A stretch of DNA of 64,000 nucleotides from Bettongia penicillata ogilbyi (Eukaryota; Chordata; Mammalia; Diprotodontia; Potoroidae), in contig JAJHZJ010000531.1 in the NCBI GenBank assembly GCA_023548195.1, positions 2,962,802 to 3,026,801 of the forward strand, in the 5' to 3' direction. Positions 1-10,312 of the stretch are shown one piece after another; the first letter of the stretch is position 1, and each line of letters begins with the position of its first letter. The translations under genes were made by a program, and so were the position numbers. Under the pieces are notes generated by a model. That model searched no databases. It had not been told where the DNA came from and saw only the letters and a program-made list of their open reading frames with translations.

Positions 1-60
1 TACAGTTCCGAGCATGGTTTCTGTCTCTCTCTGTCTCTGTCTCTCTATCTTTGTCTTTTT
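1..60. repeat. Pyrimidine-rich CT/CTGT simple repeat
   Basis: The first 60 bases are a run of interrupted tctctg/tctc units. This is simple sequence with no gene signal. Confidence 0.7.
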
Positions 61-640
61 CTCATCTTATCTTGCTTACAGCTGGAGAGTTCATCCACTC
101 ATGTAATTTTGTGTGCATCCTCATCTGTAAAATTTTTCCAATTCCTATAGGTTCAGGTTTACTCATTGTGATCTGAGATGGTCTGTTAGTTCACTAGTGT
201 TGGTGGAAAGGTGAATGTACACTAAGGGTTACCTTCCCCCTTAATAGTGATCAGTGAAGCAATTTTTCTTCTTAATTCAGGTTTATAGCCCAAGGCTAGA
301 AATATCTGAGGAGTAGAAGATAGATATAATTCTAGCCTAATGCCCCTCTTGGAGACTGAATGAGAGATTGCCCAGCTTCCACAATTCTGAACTTTGCTTG
401 TCTCTTCCTCCAGCAATCTTGTTGGTGATGTAGGCATGGATGTTCTCCTACTCTTTGTGAAGGTGGGTCAGACTTCAGATCACTTACCTATGCCACCTGA
501 GAGCAGCAGTGTCTATGTATTTAGACAACCTCTCTACACATATCTTGCATATGCATAAGCAAAGAGAGGAGGAAAGACATTGTAGACAAGAGGAATGACA
601 TTAGAAAAAACCCAGAGGCCAAAGCAGGCATGTTGTATGT
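61..640. other. Unassigned non-coding stretch
   Basis: I recognise no repeat family, RNA gene or exon here. Short open frames on the minus strand have no recognisable protein similarity. Confidence 0.4.
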
Positions 641-647
641 GTCTGTG

Positions 648-725
648 TGTGAGAGACAGACAGACAGAGAGAAAGAGAGACAGAGAGACAGAGATAGAAA
701 AAGACAGAGATAAAGACAGAGACCA
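648..725. repeat. GAGA/GACA purine simple repeat
   Basis: Imperfect tandem gagaca and gaga units. The minus-strand open frame over it is serine/leucine-rich low-complexity sequence created by the repeat and should not be read as a protein. Confidence 0.75.
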
Positions 726-789
726 GGCAGAGTTGGGGGTCAGGGGGCAGGAAAAACAATAATCTAATTCTTCAAGCAAGACTGTACAA

Positions 790-1580
790 AATCTATTCTG
801 ATACAAAACAAAGAAAATCCATTGAGAAGCTATCTGGGGTCACATGGCCAACAAAGTGGAGAATTAGATAATTCCTCTAATCTTCAGAAACTTTAAAAAC
901 TCCCCCAAATAAAAATTGTACACAAGTAATTACAACTATTTCCACAGACTAAGATTCCAAAAACCTTAAGGACATAACAACCTTGAGAATTAATAGCAGA
1001 GAAAGCTAATCTCTAACTCTAACATTCTTCCTCAGCACCCCTACCCACCAGTCTATGTTCCAATAAGACACCATAATGGGAACCACTGGATTGTGCTCTG
1101 GGATCCACTTAGCAATTTCCTTATTATTGCTGATGTACACTCTGCCAGAACACTTCCCTGTCCCTGCCTTTATCCATCCATTTAGTGGCAAAAAAAAAAA
1201 AAACAGAACTCAATTGTTCCCAACGTCTACCTCCTCCTTCAAAGGAGGTAGAGGTATGAGAAAGCTGCTATGCTATGCAGTGCTCAGCCAGAGAATAAAG
1301 CAGGGTTCCAGGTTATGCCAGACTTGAAAAGAAAAGGGAAATAGAGTCTAGCTGGAACCAGTTCTGCCCGCTATCCACTCAGAAGTCACTTAGGGACAAA
1401 GACTGAAATACATAAAAAGTAAACCCACTATCATGGGAAAAGGTTGAGATAGCACTGAGGTTTAGTTCTAGGGGGAAATCTTCCTTGAAAGGGGAAGGAG
1501 TCAAAAAGTGAGTGACAGGGGAACATAAGAAAAAAAAGACAGACCTTTCCAAAGATTTCAAGATTTCTTACATTAGGATA
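790..1580. other. Possible decayed L1 5' region
   Basis: Phrases near 838-900 (ggtcacatggccaacaaagt, followed by a cagaaactttaaaaactccc-like stretch) resemble the start of old marsupial L1 5' UTRs. The similarity is recalled rather than aligned, and no ORF1 is preserved downstream. An A12 run sits at 1190-1202. It could equally be unique DNA. Confidence 0.25.
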
Positions 1581-1837
1581 TTGCTCTTTCTAAAGATCAA
1601 GGGTCTGATCAAGGGATATTGGAGTAGAGAGGAGCGTCTTAATTGTATTCGAGTGAGTATCAGTACCATAGATTAGCAAATTCCTGTAGGTGATGATATC
1701 ATCACTTTCTAATTCTACTTCTGCTGGTTGCTGAGGTGTGCAGTGGTCTGGGGGGATCATCTGCATTTGTGCTTCCATATCCATCCCTGTATTGCTCTTT
1801 GTTGTTTTCCTAACTACAGGCATTTTAAGATTATAGA

Positions 1838-1985
1838 TTAGGAAGGAAGCTGAGAAATGATTTAATCCAAACCCTGATTTTTAAAAGTCCAAAGCTGCAA
1901 AGAGTAGAAAATGACAGAGCCAATTTTTGAACTCAGGTTTTTGATGACAAATCCATGCTTTTTCCCCTGCAGGGCACCACACTGA
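1838..1985 (-). repeat. MIR/CORE-SINE-like fragment
   Basis: Antisense MIR-like phrases occur: gagaaatgatttaatccaaa, then a tttttgaactcaggttttt core and a closing block before 1985. Heavily diverged, so an ancient insertion. Confidence 0.5.
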
Positions 1986-1989
1986 CCAG

Positions 1990-3515
1990 GGGTGTGCTGG
2001 ATCCAGCTTGGGTCAGCTGTCAAGAGCTGATTATTAAATTTTCAGTGTGAGCATTTTCACCTCAGAAATAGGCAAATCCTACAAATCAGGGTCTGGTTTA
2101 TTGTTTTGTTGATTATCTAGACTTAAGAAAGTGATGGAGAAAATGCTAATCACACAGATTTAACTTAAAAATTTGAGTATGTTTTTTCAGAAAGTCAGGT
2201 TGTTAAATATTTATCAGCATACTGTGGACACCATTCTTCCAAGGGTTTTTTACTCTCCTTTCTGAATATTCCCCACCCACACACTCAACTTCAAAGATTA
2301 CAAAACTTCTTCTGACTTCCACATCCAGTATATTGAATTTTTAACCTCTTCTTTGAAAACCAATGGAACTCATTTGGAGCAATTAAGGAACTTCTGGCCT
2401 AGACATAAGTAAGAAAACAGTGTTTACCACATTTCTACTTGTTCTATGAGTATTGTTCGGCCAATTGCCCAGAGGAATATAAAATTGAGTCATTCTGATG
2501 TTCCTCTCAAAATTACATTTTCAGTTTGATCAGTGAAGTTGCTAGCCTCATTCATGTTTCTGGAATCATTTTATAGTGTAACAGACTAACAAGTAACTTG
2601 TTAATCCTTTAGATAATCACAAGAAGAACTGGTAAACTCAATGCTTTTCTTTCCATGAAATGCTTGTCTAAAATATATGCTTATAATCTGGGGTTAAAAA
2701 GTTAAAGAGGAAGAGAAACAAAGCAAATGTAATTAATTTGTAGATCACTATCTTTCCTAACCTTTCATTAAGGAAGCTGATAATATGCTGAACCATTTCT
2801 GCTGCTCATTTATAAAAATTAAGAAAATGATCTTTCCCTGGAGGAGTGACATATTTCTTATTCATCTCCCTTCTATTGTCTAACCACAGTTAAAAGTCCA
2901 TCTGCTATGTGCTTTGAGGTATCATAACTTTAGAAATGATGCTGTGCATTCCCAGACATTGGTATCAAAATTGTCCCAAAAGTGGAAGCACTGAAAGAGT
3001 GAATTTGCTTGCCGGTGCATCAAGGCCAAAGGAGATTTGATGTCCAAATTATATTTCACATTGTAACTTTATTATGTAATTAGAGTGTGAAACATATTAT
3101 TTTTCCCCTTATTTTTTTGCTCTGAGTTAACGGTAAATTTTATTACATAAATAAATTACAGCAGGTATAATTTATGCCTTGCAGCCTACACACCAATTAA
3201 ATTTGCAGTTGACATAGAGTCCAAGTACAATTACCATATAATCTACTAAGTAGAATAACCATTTATTTGCTCAATAATAACAGTCAATGCCACTTAGTTA
3301 CTTACTAGTTATGAAATATATTTCTAGAAGTAAGCTAGAGTGCTTATTCCAAAGTGATTTATGTGTTCCTTCCAAATGCTTTTCAAATAATTTCCTCATG
3401 TTACTTTTTTGCTATGTGAATATTCAAAACCCTTCATACCTCTTTTCACTTCTCTCATAGGAGAGAGAAGATGGGGTGTAGGAAGGCTCAAAGGTGAAAA
3501 TGCCAAATTAGAAGA
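1990..3515. other. Unique AT-rich non-coding DNA
   Basis: No repeat family or exon recognised. The tracts 2440-2640 and 3110-3300 are non-repetitive, AT-rich and contain TAAT/ATTA homeodomain-type motifs, so they are weak candidates for conserved non-coding sequence. There is no direct evidence of function. Confidence 0.35.
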
Positions 3516-3519
3516 ATGA

Positions 3520-3655
3520 AAGAAATGTATTGATCAATCATTTATTAAGTGCCTACTATGTACCAGGCAGTGTACCTGGTGCTGAGGATACAAAGACAAA
3601 AATATGATCACCGTCCTCAAAAAGTTTCTAGTGAGGGCAGAAAGAAACTACACTC
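3520..3655 (-). repeat. L2 LINE 3' end
   Basis: The antisense L2 terminus is recognisable: catttattaagtgcctacta, then tgtaccaggcagtgtacctg and tgctgaggatacaaagacaa. L2 is an ancient mammalian CR1-clade LINE, here only as a short 3' relic. Confidence 0.75.
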
Positions 3656-3659
3656 TCTA

Positions 3660-4480
3660 CTTATGTAAGGACCCTATATTTTATTTGAATATAACCTCCT
3701 GTCATTCAATCTTTTCTTACACCTTTTCCTGTCCTAAACTTCTTCTTTGTCATATTAAAACTTCTGATCCTTCCACTCATCAAAGTATTAATTACTCTGT
3801 TCTGGCTTCACTTTCTTCTCGTCTTGATCTCAGTCCTATAGTTAAACAATTCAATTCCACCCTTACGGTTTCCTTGAATTCTTTATCCTCTTGCCTACCC
3901 CTACTCATCCCTTGCCAAACCCCAGCCCTGAATTATGCCCAACATCTATTCTCTGCTTACTGATGCTTTTTAGAGCTGGAGGAAGTCATAGAATCTCTTT
4001 GACTAGATATAATAAAAATTTCTGTTATCTAAACTCAACTGTGATCTTACAGCATAAGGACAATCTTTTTTCCCTCCCTAATTGATCACCTATCTGACTT
4101 CACACAGAAGCTCTTCCAAGATTTCTCTTTTTTCCTCAAGTTTCCCACATATTCCCTTCTCCATTCCTCAGCTGAAGAACTGGACTCTTACTTTCCTGAG
4201 AAAATTGAGAACATTTGCTAAGTTCTCTCTTCTTCCCCTCTCCTCCCTCGGGTTTCTGACAATGAGGTCCCCTCTCTCATTACCAAAGCTAACCCCTGAA
4301 CATGTAGCATTGATTTCAGCCCCTTCTGTCTTCTCTAATAGCCTCTCCCTCAATCATCCTCTCTCTTTGTCTTATCCTCAATCTTTCCTTAACTATTGGT
4401 TTCTTCCCTACTCTTTTTTGAACATGATCAAGTCTCCTCTATTCTTAAAAAAGTCATTGGTGTACCCTACCATCCTTTCA
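3660..4480 (+). repeat. Pyrimidine-rich, possible LINE (CR1/L2 clade) ORF relic
   Basis: The plus strand is unusually T/C-rich and keeps two long open frames (about 119 and 134 codons). The end, around 4395-4470 (ttttgaacatgatcaagtct then cttaaaaaagtcattggtgt), recalls the region just before the reverse transcriptase of CR1/L2-type LINEs. No catalytic motif survives. A decayed LINE is my best guess; chance open frames from skewed composition are the alternative. Confidence 0.35.
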
Positions 4481-4599
4481 GTTTAGAAATTTTGTTCTGT
4501 GGAATAAGCTTTTTCTTGAATAAATGTCATTAGTGACATTATAAATGACACACATAAAACCACAATGGGTTGCCTTCCAGAACAGAGATCAACAATCAT

Positions 4600-4836
4600 G
4601 TGCATACACATACACATGCATATACAAACATACACATATATACACACATATAAACATGCATATGCATATACATACACATGCATACACACACCTATGCATA
4701 TACACATATGCATACATACCATACACACATGCATGCATGTGCATATGTATGCACATGTGTGCACTGCATGCACATGTGCATATACATACATGTATGCCTA
4801 TACATGCACATGTGTGTATGCATATATAGATATACT
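4600..4836. repeat. CATA/CACA/TATG mixed microsatellite
   Basis: About 235 bp of alternating purine-pyrimidine sequence (cacatata, catgca, tatgca). All three plus frames and one minus frame are open through it, giving His/Thr/Tyr-rich artefactual reading frames. Alternating purine-pyrimidine tracts can adopt Z-DNA. Confidence 0.9.
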
Positions 4837-4837
4837 T

Positions 4838-4940
4838 GGTGTGAGAGAGAAATAGAGGAGAGACAGAGAAAGAGAGAGCACAGTAGTAGGCTTAAGGGAC
4901 AAACAGAAAGAGGGAAAAGGGAGAAAATGGTAGAAGATAA
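4838..4940. repeat. GAGA-type purine-rich tract
   Basis: A run of gagaga/cagaga/aaag units directly abuts the CATA microsatellite, making a compound simple repeat. Confidence 0.7.
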
Positions 4941-4974
4941 AAGAAAGGAAAAGTGAACTGATAGAGTTTCTTAA

Positions 4975-5050
4975 ATCCATAGAATCATAAAACTGTTGAA
5001 TTTGGGAGAACTTTGGATGTAAATTGGTCCAAACTCTACAAAGCGATTTT
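4975..5050 (-). repeat. CR1/L3 LINE 3' end fragment
   Basis: The phrase atagaatcataaaactgttg followed by a ttgggagaactttgg block matches the antisense end of CR1/L3 elements, which carry a repeated attctatgatt terminus. Short and diverged. Confidence 0.55.
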
Positions 5051-5089
5051 CCTAAAGCTCAAGTATTGCCATATAAGCCCCCTTTTGAC

Positions 5090-5585
5090 ATAACACCTCA
5101 ATCCTAGTATCTACCTATCACTTCTAGGATCAAATATAAATGCTTGCCTATTCCTTCTTTTCTAGTCTTATTACATTATTCTCTTTCATGTAGTCTACAA
5201 TCCATCCAAACCGAACTTTTTACTATTTCTCCTTCTTCCATAACACTACCCCTTACATAGTTGTGCTTTTGCATTGTCTCTCATACCTAGAATGTATCCT
5301 TCCTCATCTCCACCTCCTATAATCCCCATTTTCCTTCAAGACTAAAGTCAAATTTCACCTTTACCTGAAGTATTTCCAAGCCCTTTAGCTGTTAGTGTCT
5401 TCCACCCCCAAAATTGTCTCATACCTATTTTGCATATACCTCTCTCTCCCTCCTCCTGCACTGCATTAAAATACAAGGTCTTTGAGGGCAGGGAGCATAT
5501 TAATTTTGGCTTTGTATTCTCGACGTCAGGCACAGTACCTGGCCTACAGCGCTCTTGATAAATACTTGTTGGGTGATCAGTTCTA
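5090..5585 (+). repeat. L2 LINE 3' region
   Basis: Sense L2 3' sequence in order: ctaggatcaaatataaatgc, then a ccttcaagactaaagtcaaa block, ctttgagggcagggagcata and the terminus gcacagtacctggcctacag with gataaatacttgttgg. No open reading frame remains. Confidence 0.8.
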
Positions 5586-5949
5586 ATAGCTCGATATAAT
5601 TGAATCAAGATCTGCTCCTCTTAATTTTCCCCCACTAGTTCTAGTATTGCTCTTTAGGGTCGATCAGAACAGACTCTCTCTTATTCATAAGCCATGGAAT
5701 ATTTAAAGATATCGTATCCCAACTAAGTTTTTACATCACTTTCTTTTTAAGACATATTCCTCTCTCTTTTCCCTTCACCAAGTCATCTCTTATAACAAAG
5801 AACAAAAAATCGGAGAAGGGAAAGTAGTTCTGGAAAACCAGCTCACTGGTTTCCATACCCATGGAAACCCCATCTCCGCAAAGAAGACAAATGTTTTTAA
5901 ACTCTTCCCCAAAGACAAGTTTTTTGGGTTTTTTGTTGTTGTTACTCTT

Positions 5950-6470
5950 TTTCTATTTTCCTTGTAGCCATTGAATGGATTGTTTTCTTGGTTCTGCTCT
6001 CTTTCCCTTGCAGCAATTTGTATTAGTCTCCTGATGTTTATCTGAATTCCTCATATTTGACGATTCTCATGGCATTGTAAAACTGTGTTATGGTATATAC
6101 CACAGTCTGTTTAGCCATTTCCCATCTATTTTGTTCTCTGTTACCATAAACAGTACTGCTATGAATGCTTAAAAATATATAGGATATTTCTTCGTCTTTG
6201 ACTTTCTTGGGATTTATGCCAAGCAATAAAACATCTGGTCCAAAGAAACAGACATTTTAGTCTTCTTTTAAATCATAATTCAAAATTACTTTCCAAAATG
6301 TTTGAACTAATTCAAAATTTAAACAGCAGTATGTCTTTATTTTCCTAGTCCCTCTGACATAAACTATTTTCATCATTGGTTATCACTACCAATTTTTCAC
6401 ATTATGTATGTGATATCTCTCCCATTGGAATGAAGGTTCTTTAGGTGCCCTATGAAATTTTATTTTCTCC
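5950..6470 (-). repeat. Old L1 3' UTR fragment (antisense)
   Basis: The plus strand reads like the antisense of old L1 3' UTRs: 'tttagccatttcccatctat', 'actgctatgaatgc', 'gggatttatgccaagcaata', then an 'attactttccaaaatgtttg' block. It is a separate, older insertion than the L1-type element that begins 290 bp downstream. Confidence 0.6.
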
Positions 6471-6770
6471 TGGTTAAAACATCCAGTGTTCCTTGTATAG
6501 CATGGATTCTGGTTACCTTTCCTCCTGCATGTCATCCCTAGCAGGACCATAGGTAAGTTATACATAGGTAAATAGGATTATCAAAAGAAAAGTAATCATG
6601 TGTATATTTATATGAATGCATAGGAAATATCCACACCAATAAAATCATGCGTATATAAAAACATTGTGATTAAATTTGCTTCCCAGTAGAGAACACCAAC
6701 ATACTCTGTGTGAATATATGCTTTTCAGAGAGAGCATCCTGATGCTTTATCTCTCTTTTCTTTTTTTTTT

Positions 6771-7770
6771 ACTTTTTTATTTTTTTATTTCACTTTTTAC
6801 ATTCATTTTCACAAAATTTTGGGTTCCAAATTTTCTCCCCTTTTCTCCCCTCCCCCCAATACACCGAGCATTCTAATTTTCCCTATCACCAAACTGCCCT
6901 CTCTTCTATCATCCCTCCCTTCTCTTGTCCCCATCTTCTCTTTTGTCCTCTAGGGCAGATGACTTTCTATTCCCCATTTACTGTATGTCTTATTTCCTAG
7001 TAGCAACTACAATACTAAACAGTTGTTCCTAAAACTTTGAGTTCCAAATTCTCCCCATCCCTCCCTCCCCACCCATTCCCTTTGGGAAGGCAGGCAATTC
7101 AATATAGGCCCTATCTGTGTAGTTTTGCAAATGACTTCGATAATAGTCATGTTGTGTAAGACTAACTGTATTTCCCTCCATCCTATCCTGCCCCCCATTG
7201 TTTCTATTCTGTCTTTTGATCCTGTCCCTCCCCAAGTATTGACTTCAAATTGCTCCCTCCTCCTATTGCCCTCCCTACCATCATTCCCCCGCCCTTGCTT
7301 ATCTCCTTCTCCCCCACTTTCCTGTATTGTAAGATAAGTTTTCATACCAAAATGAGTGTACATTTTATTCCTTCCTTTAATTGAATGTGATGAGGATAAA
7401 CTTCTTGTTTTTTTTCTCAGCTCTCCTCTTTTTCCCTCCATTAAAAAGTCTCCTGCTTGCCTCTTGAATGAGAATTTACCCCATTCCATTTCACCCTCTT
7501 TCCTCCCACTACATTTCTCTCTCATCATTTACCTTAATTTCTTTTAAGATATGGTCCCATCTTATTCAATTCACTCTTGTGCTCTCTGTCTCTGTATGTG
7601 CGTGCATGTGTGTATGTGTGTGTATGTGTGTGTGTGTATAATCCCACCAAGTACCCAGATACTGAAAAATTTTAAGAGTTACAAATATTGTCTTTCCATG
7701 TAGGAATGTAAACAGTTCACTTTTGGTAAGTCCCTTATGACTTCTCTTTGCTGTTTACTTTTTCATGCTT
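6771..7770 (-). other. L1-derived purine-rich 3' region
   Basis: Read on the minus strand, this kilobase is dominated by G/A runs and ends in poly(A) after an aaaattttgtgaaaatgaat phrase. A minus-strand frame of 173 codons (7528-7007) is open only because of the purine bias; it is Gly/Arg/Glu/Lys-rich and has no reverse transcriptase motif. G-rich polypurine tracts are a known feature of L1 3' UTRs. A TG repeat lies at 7583-7638. Confidence 0.7.
7583..7638. repeat. TG microsatellite
   Basis: gtgtgtatgtgtgtg-type units inside the L1 3' region, just after ORF1 in element orientation. It may have been part of the master element. Confidence 0.8.
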
Positions 7771-7774
7771 CTTC

Positions 7775-8925
7775 TCATTCTTGTGTTTGAAAGTCAAATT
7801 TTCTTTTCAGCTCTGGTCTTTTCATCAAGAATGCTTGAAAGTCCTCTGTTTCATTGAAAGACCATATTTTCCCCTGAAGTATTCTACTCAGTTTTGCTGG
7901 GTAGGTGATTCTTGGTTTGAGCCCTAGTTCCTTTGACTTCTGGAATATCCTATTCCATGCCCTTCGATCCCTTAATGTAGAAGCTGCTAGATCTTGAGTT
8001 ATCCTGATTGTATTTCCACAGTACTGGAATTGTTTCTTTCTAGCTGCTTGCAAGATTTTCTCCTTGACCTGGGAATTCTGGAATTTAGCCACAATGTTCC
8101 TAGGAGTTTCTCTTTTTGGATCTCTTTCAGGCGGTGATCGATGGATTCTTTCAATACTTATTTTGCCCTCTGGTTCTAGAATGTCAGGGCAGTTTTCCTT
8201 GATAATTTCATGGAAGATGATGTCTAGGCTCTTTTTTTGATCATGGCTTTCAGGTAGTCCCATAATTTTTAAATTGTCTCTCCTGGATCTATTTTCCAGG
8301 TCAGTTGTTATTCCCATGAGATATTTCACATTCTCTTCCATTTTTTCATTCTTTTGGTTTTGTTTGGTGATTTCTTGGTTTCTCAGAAAGTCATTAAACT
8401 CCATCTGTTCCATTCTAATTTTGAGAGAACTATTCTCTTCAGTGAGCTTTTGAACCTCTTTTTCCATTTGGCTAATTCTGCTTTTGAAAGCATTCATCTC
8501 CTCATTGGCTTTTTGAACTTCTTTTGCCAATTGAGTGAGCCTATTTTTCAAGGTGTTATTTTCTTCAGCATTTTTTGGGTCTCCTTTACCAAGGTATTGA
8601 CCCGTTTTTCATGCTTTTCTTGCATCTCTCTCATTTCTCTTCCCAGTTTTTCCTCCACCTGTCTAACTTGCTTTTCAAAATCCTTTTTGAGCTCTTCCAT
8701 GGCCTGAGCCCACCGGATATCCACCTCGGATGTCTGGGATAGAGAGGCCCCAACCTCCACGTCTTTCCCTGATGGTAAGAATTGTACTTCCTCATCAGAA
8801 ATGAAGGGAGGAAGGAACATCTCTTCCCCAAGAAAGTAGCTCTCTATGGTCTTATTTTGCTTCCTTTTTCTGGGCCAGTTACTTTTTTCCCAGCCAGTTA
8901 CTTGACTTCTGAGATTCCTCTGCAC
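7775..8925 (-). pseudogene. L1-type ORF1 (RNA-binding chaperone), frameshifted
   Basis: ORF1p is the trimeric coiled-coil RNA-binding and chaperone protein of L1 retrotransposition particles. The first part (8925-8548, about 125 residues) has a basic/acidic N-terminus followed by heptad-rich coiled coil. The second part (8551-7775, about 258 residues) continues the coiled coil (KEVQKLTEENSSLK, MEQMEF), then carries the RRM-like core (NLKIMGLPES, IERIHR, NIVAKFQN) and the basic C-terminal domain (ITYPAKLSR). The two parts are joined by a one-base shift at the A6 run near 8570-8575; the reading resumes as AEENNTLKNR just upstream of the second frame's apparent TTG start. Otherwise no internal stop was seen. 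Total about 375 codons, normal for ORF1. Non-functional as it stands. Confidence 0.85.
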
Positions 8926-8929
8926 CCCC

Positions 8930-9617
8930 TCCTAGATCCGCCCAGCTAGTGCTTGGGGTCTGAGATTCAAATGGGCTTTCCGCGGCAGGCAAGGCTGCTA
9001 TTCAATGTGAGCTTAAGTTCTGGTGCTTGGGTGGGGGCAGAGCCACCTCCCAGGCTCAGTTCCCTCAGGGGCTTTATGCAGAGACCTTCAGTAATGGAGC
9101 AGGTGGGGGCAGGGCCACCTCCCAGTCTCAGCTCCTTCAGGTGGTTTATGCAGAGACCTTCAGTAATGAAGATCCTGCCTGCTCGGGGAGTCCTGGGGAC
9201 CGCAGCTGCTGCCTCTGCCGCTGCCGCTGCCTCGGCCTCCCAAGGGGCCCTGAGTCACAGAGACACCCCGCTCCCCTCTCAGCCAGCCCAGAAGTCTCTC
9301 TCACTGACCTGGAGCATCTGTGGGTGGAGGGACCTTCCCGGCCGCAGGAGGTTCTGTCCCTGAAGCCTGCTTGGATTTGCTCCTCTGGGGCCGCAGCCAG
9401 GGCCGTGCTGGGGTGGACTCTGCTTTCCGGGGCACAACGGACCCTGGGGACAGCTCTCCAGGGCTCTCTGGAACAGAAATCTTTTCCACTGTGTTTCTGC
9501 ACACCTTGCAGTGATCCAGAATTTGTGGGGAGTTCTTCTTGTAGGAAATATATGGGCTGTGGGTTTGGAGCTAGCATATGTGAGTCTTTCTACTCCGCCA
9601 TCTTGGCTCCACCCCCT
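8930..9617 (-). promoter_or_regulatory. L1 5' UTR / internal promoter, GC-rich
   Basis: The 690 bases between the element's 5' end and ORF1 are the most GC- and CpG-rich part of the window (for example the ccgctgccgctgcctcggcc block near 9217). L1 5' UTRs carry an internal Pol II promoter. Open frames on both strands here (up to 211 codons) come from the GC-rich composition and do not resemble proteins I know. It contains the 72-bp tandem duplication listed separately. Confidence 0.7.
9031..9170. repeat. 72-bp tandem duplication in L1 5' UTR
   Basis: Two head-to-tail copies, 9031-9102 and 9103-9170. Both carry gtgggggcag, gccacctccca, ctcag and then tttatgcagagaccttcagt followed by aatg. They differ at several positions, so the duplication predates this copy or has since decayed. 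Tandem 5' UTR units (monomers) are known from mouse L1 promoters. Confidence 0.85.
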
Positions 9618-9619
9618 CA

Positions 9620-10310
9620 TTTTCAATTAGAGCTCCATATTGTTGAACTTAGGAATACTTGAATGGATAAAGATATATCCATTATATATGCTCTGGAAAT
9701 TCATGGTGTAGATGAAATGCTATGCATTTATTTCTACTTTGATGTCAGAAAAGACTAAATGTGCAGAGTTTAGAAACCATACAAGTCAGTGGTATGCATT
9801 CTATCAGGAAAATATAAAAAAGTTTCAAGGCTGCTCACATAAGTCTATTCTGAGAGTATTTGCAGCCCAGCCCCCTGGGAACACACAAGTCAACCTGTAA
9901 GGTTTACCCATTGACAGACAAATTTTTTAACAGCATAAATAACACATGACCCCTTTGGGTTGGAATATTCTGCCTTCTTATCTCCAACTTTAGCTAATAA
10001 ATCAATTCTAACTACTTGATTAGGATTAAATCTATATCATTTGTCTTTATGATCAATCAATTTAAAATCCCCTCAAGTTTTAGAGCTAAGTCAGTATAAA
10101 AACAGAATTGGCACAGGTTTGTGAAATAAATTTAGTGTTTGCTTCAATCATTTATTTGAAAATGTTAAGCACAGAAGATTTATTTTCAGAATATGTGGTA
10201 TTCAGAGTATGTGACTCAAAACTGCCTTGTAACTACTTTCATTTATAAGGACATCTACTTAGCAAAGAAAATCTACTCTATTCATGTAAAAAAATGCAGT
10301 CTCATGTTTT
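9620..10310. other. Unassigned AT-rich DNA
   Basis: No repeat family, RNA or exon recognised between the L1 derivative and the 7SL pseudogene. Confidence 0.4.
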
Positions 10311-10312
10311 CA

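Larger units (their letters stand above)
6761..9617 (-). mobile_element. HAL1-like L1 derivative (5' UTR + ORF1, no ORF2)
   Basis: This is a nearly complete element on the minus strand. Its 5' end is at about 9617 (antisense ccatcttggctccacccc). It continues through a GC-rich 5' UTR, ORF1 (8925-7775) and a purine-rich 3' region, and ends in poly(A), seen as T10 at 6761-6770. A full L1 needs roughly 3.8 kb for ORF2 between ORF1 and the 3' UTR; here only about 1.0 kb follows the ORF1 stop and it has no endonuclease or reverse transcriptase motif. That layout matches half-L1 (HAL1) retrotransposons, which use ORF2p from intact L1s in trans. The alternative is one L1 copy with an internal deletion. 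No clear target duplication was found. Confidence 0.8.

Noticed and set aside
4483..4956. Several open frames over the CATA repeat on both strands
   Set aside because: They encode only repeat-derived His/Thr/Tyr/Cys/Met patterns and are open in several frames at once.
7007..7528. 173-codon minus-strand frame after ORF1
   Set aside because: Tested as a possible ORF2 start. It has no endonuclease or RT motif and is explained by purine bias.
6761..9617. Target-site duplication for the L1-type element
   Set aside because: Candidate flanks (ctctcttttc and ctcattttc) are too short and imperfect to claim.
9027..9662. 211-codon plus-strand frame
   Set aside because: It lies antisense across the GC-rich L1 5' UTR, includes the tandem duplication and has no recognisable domain.
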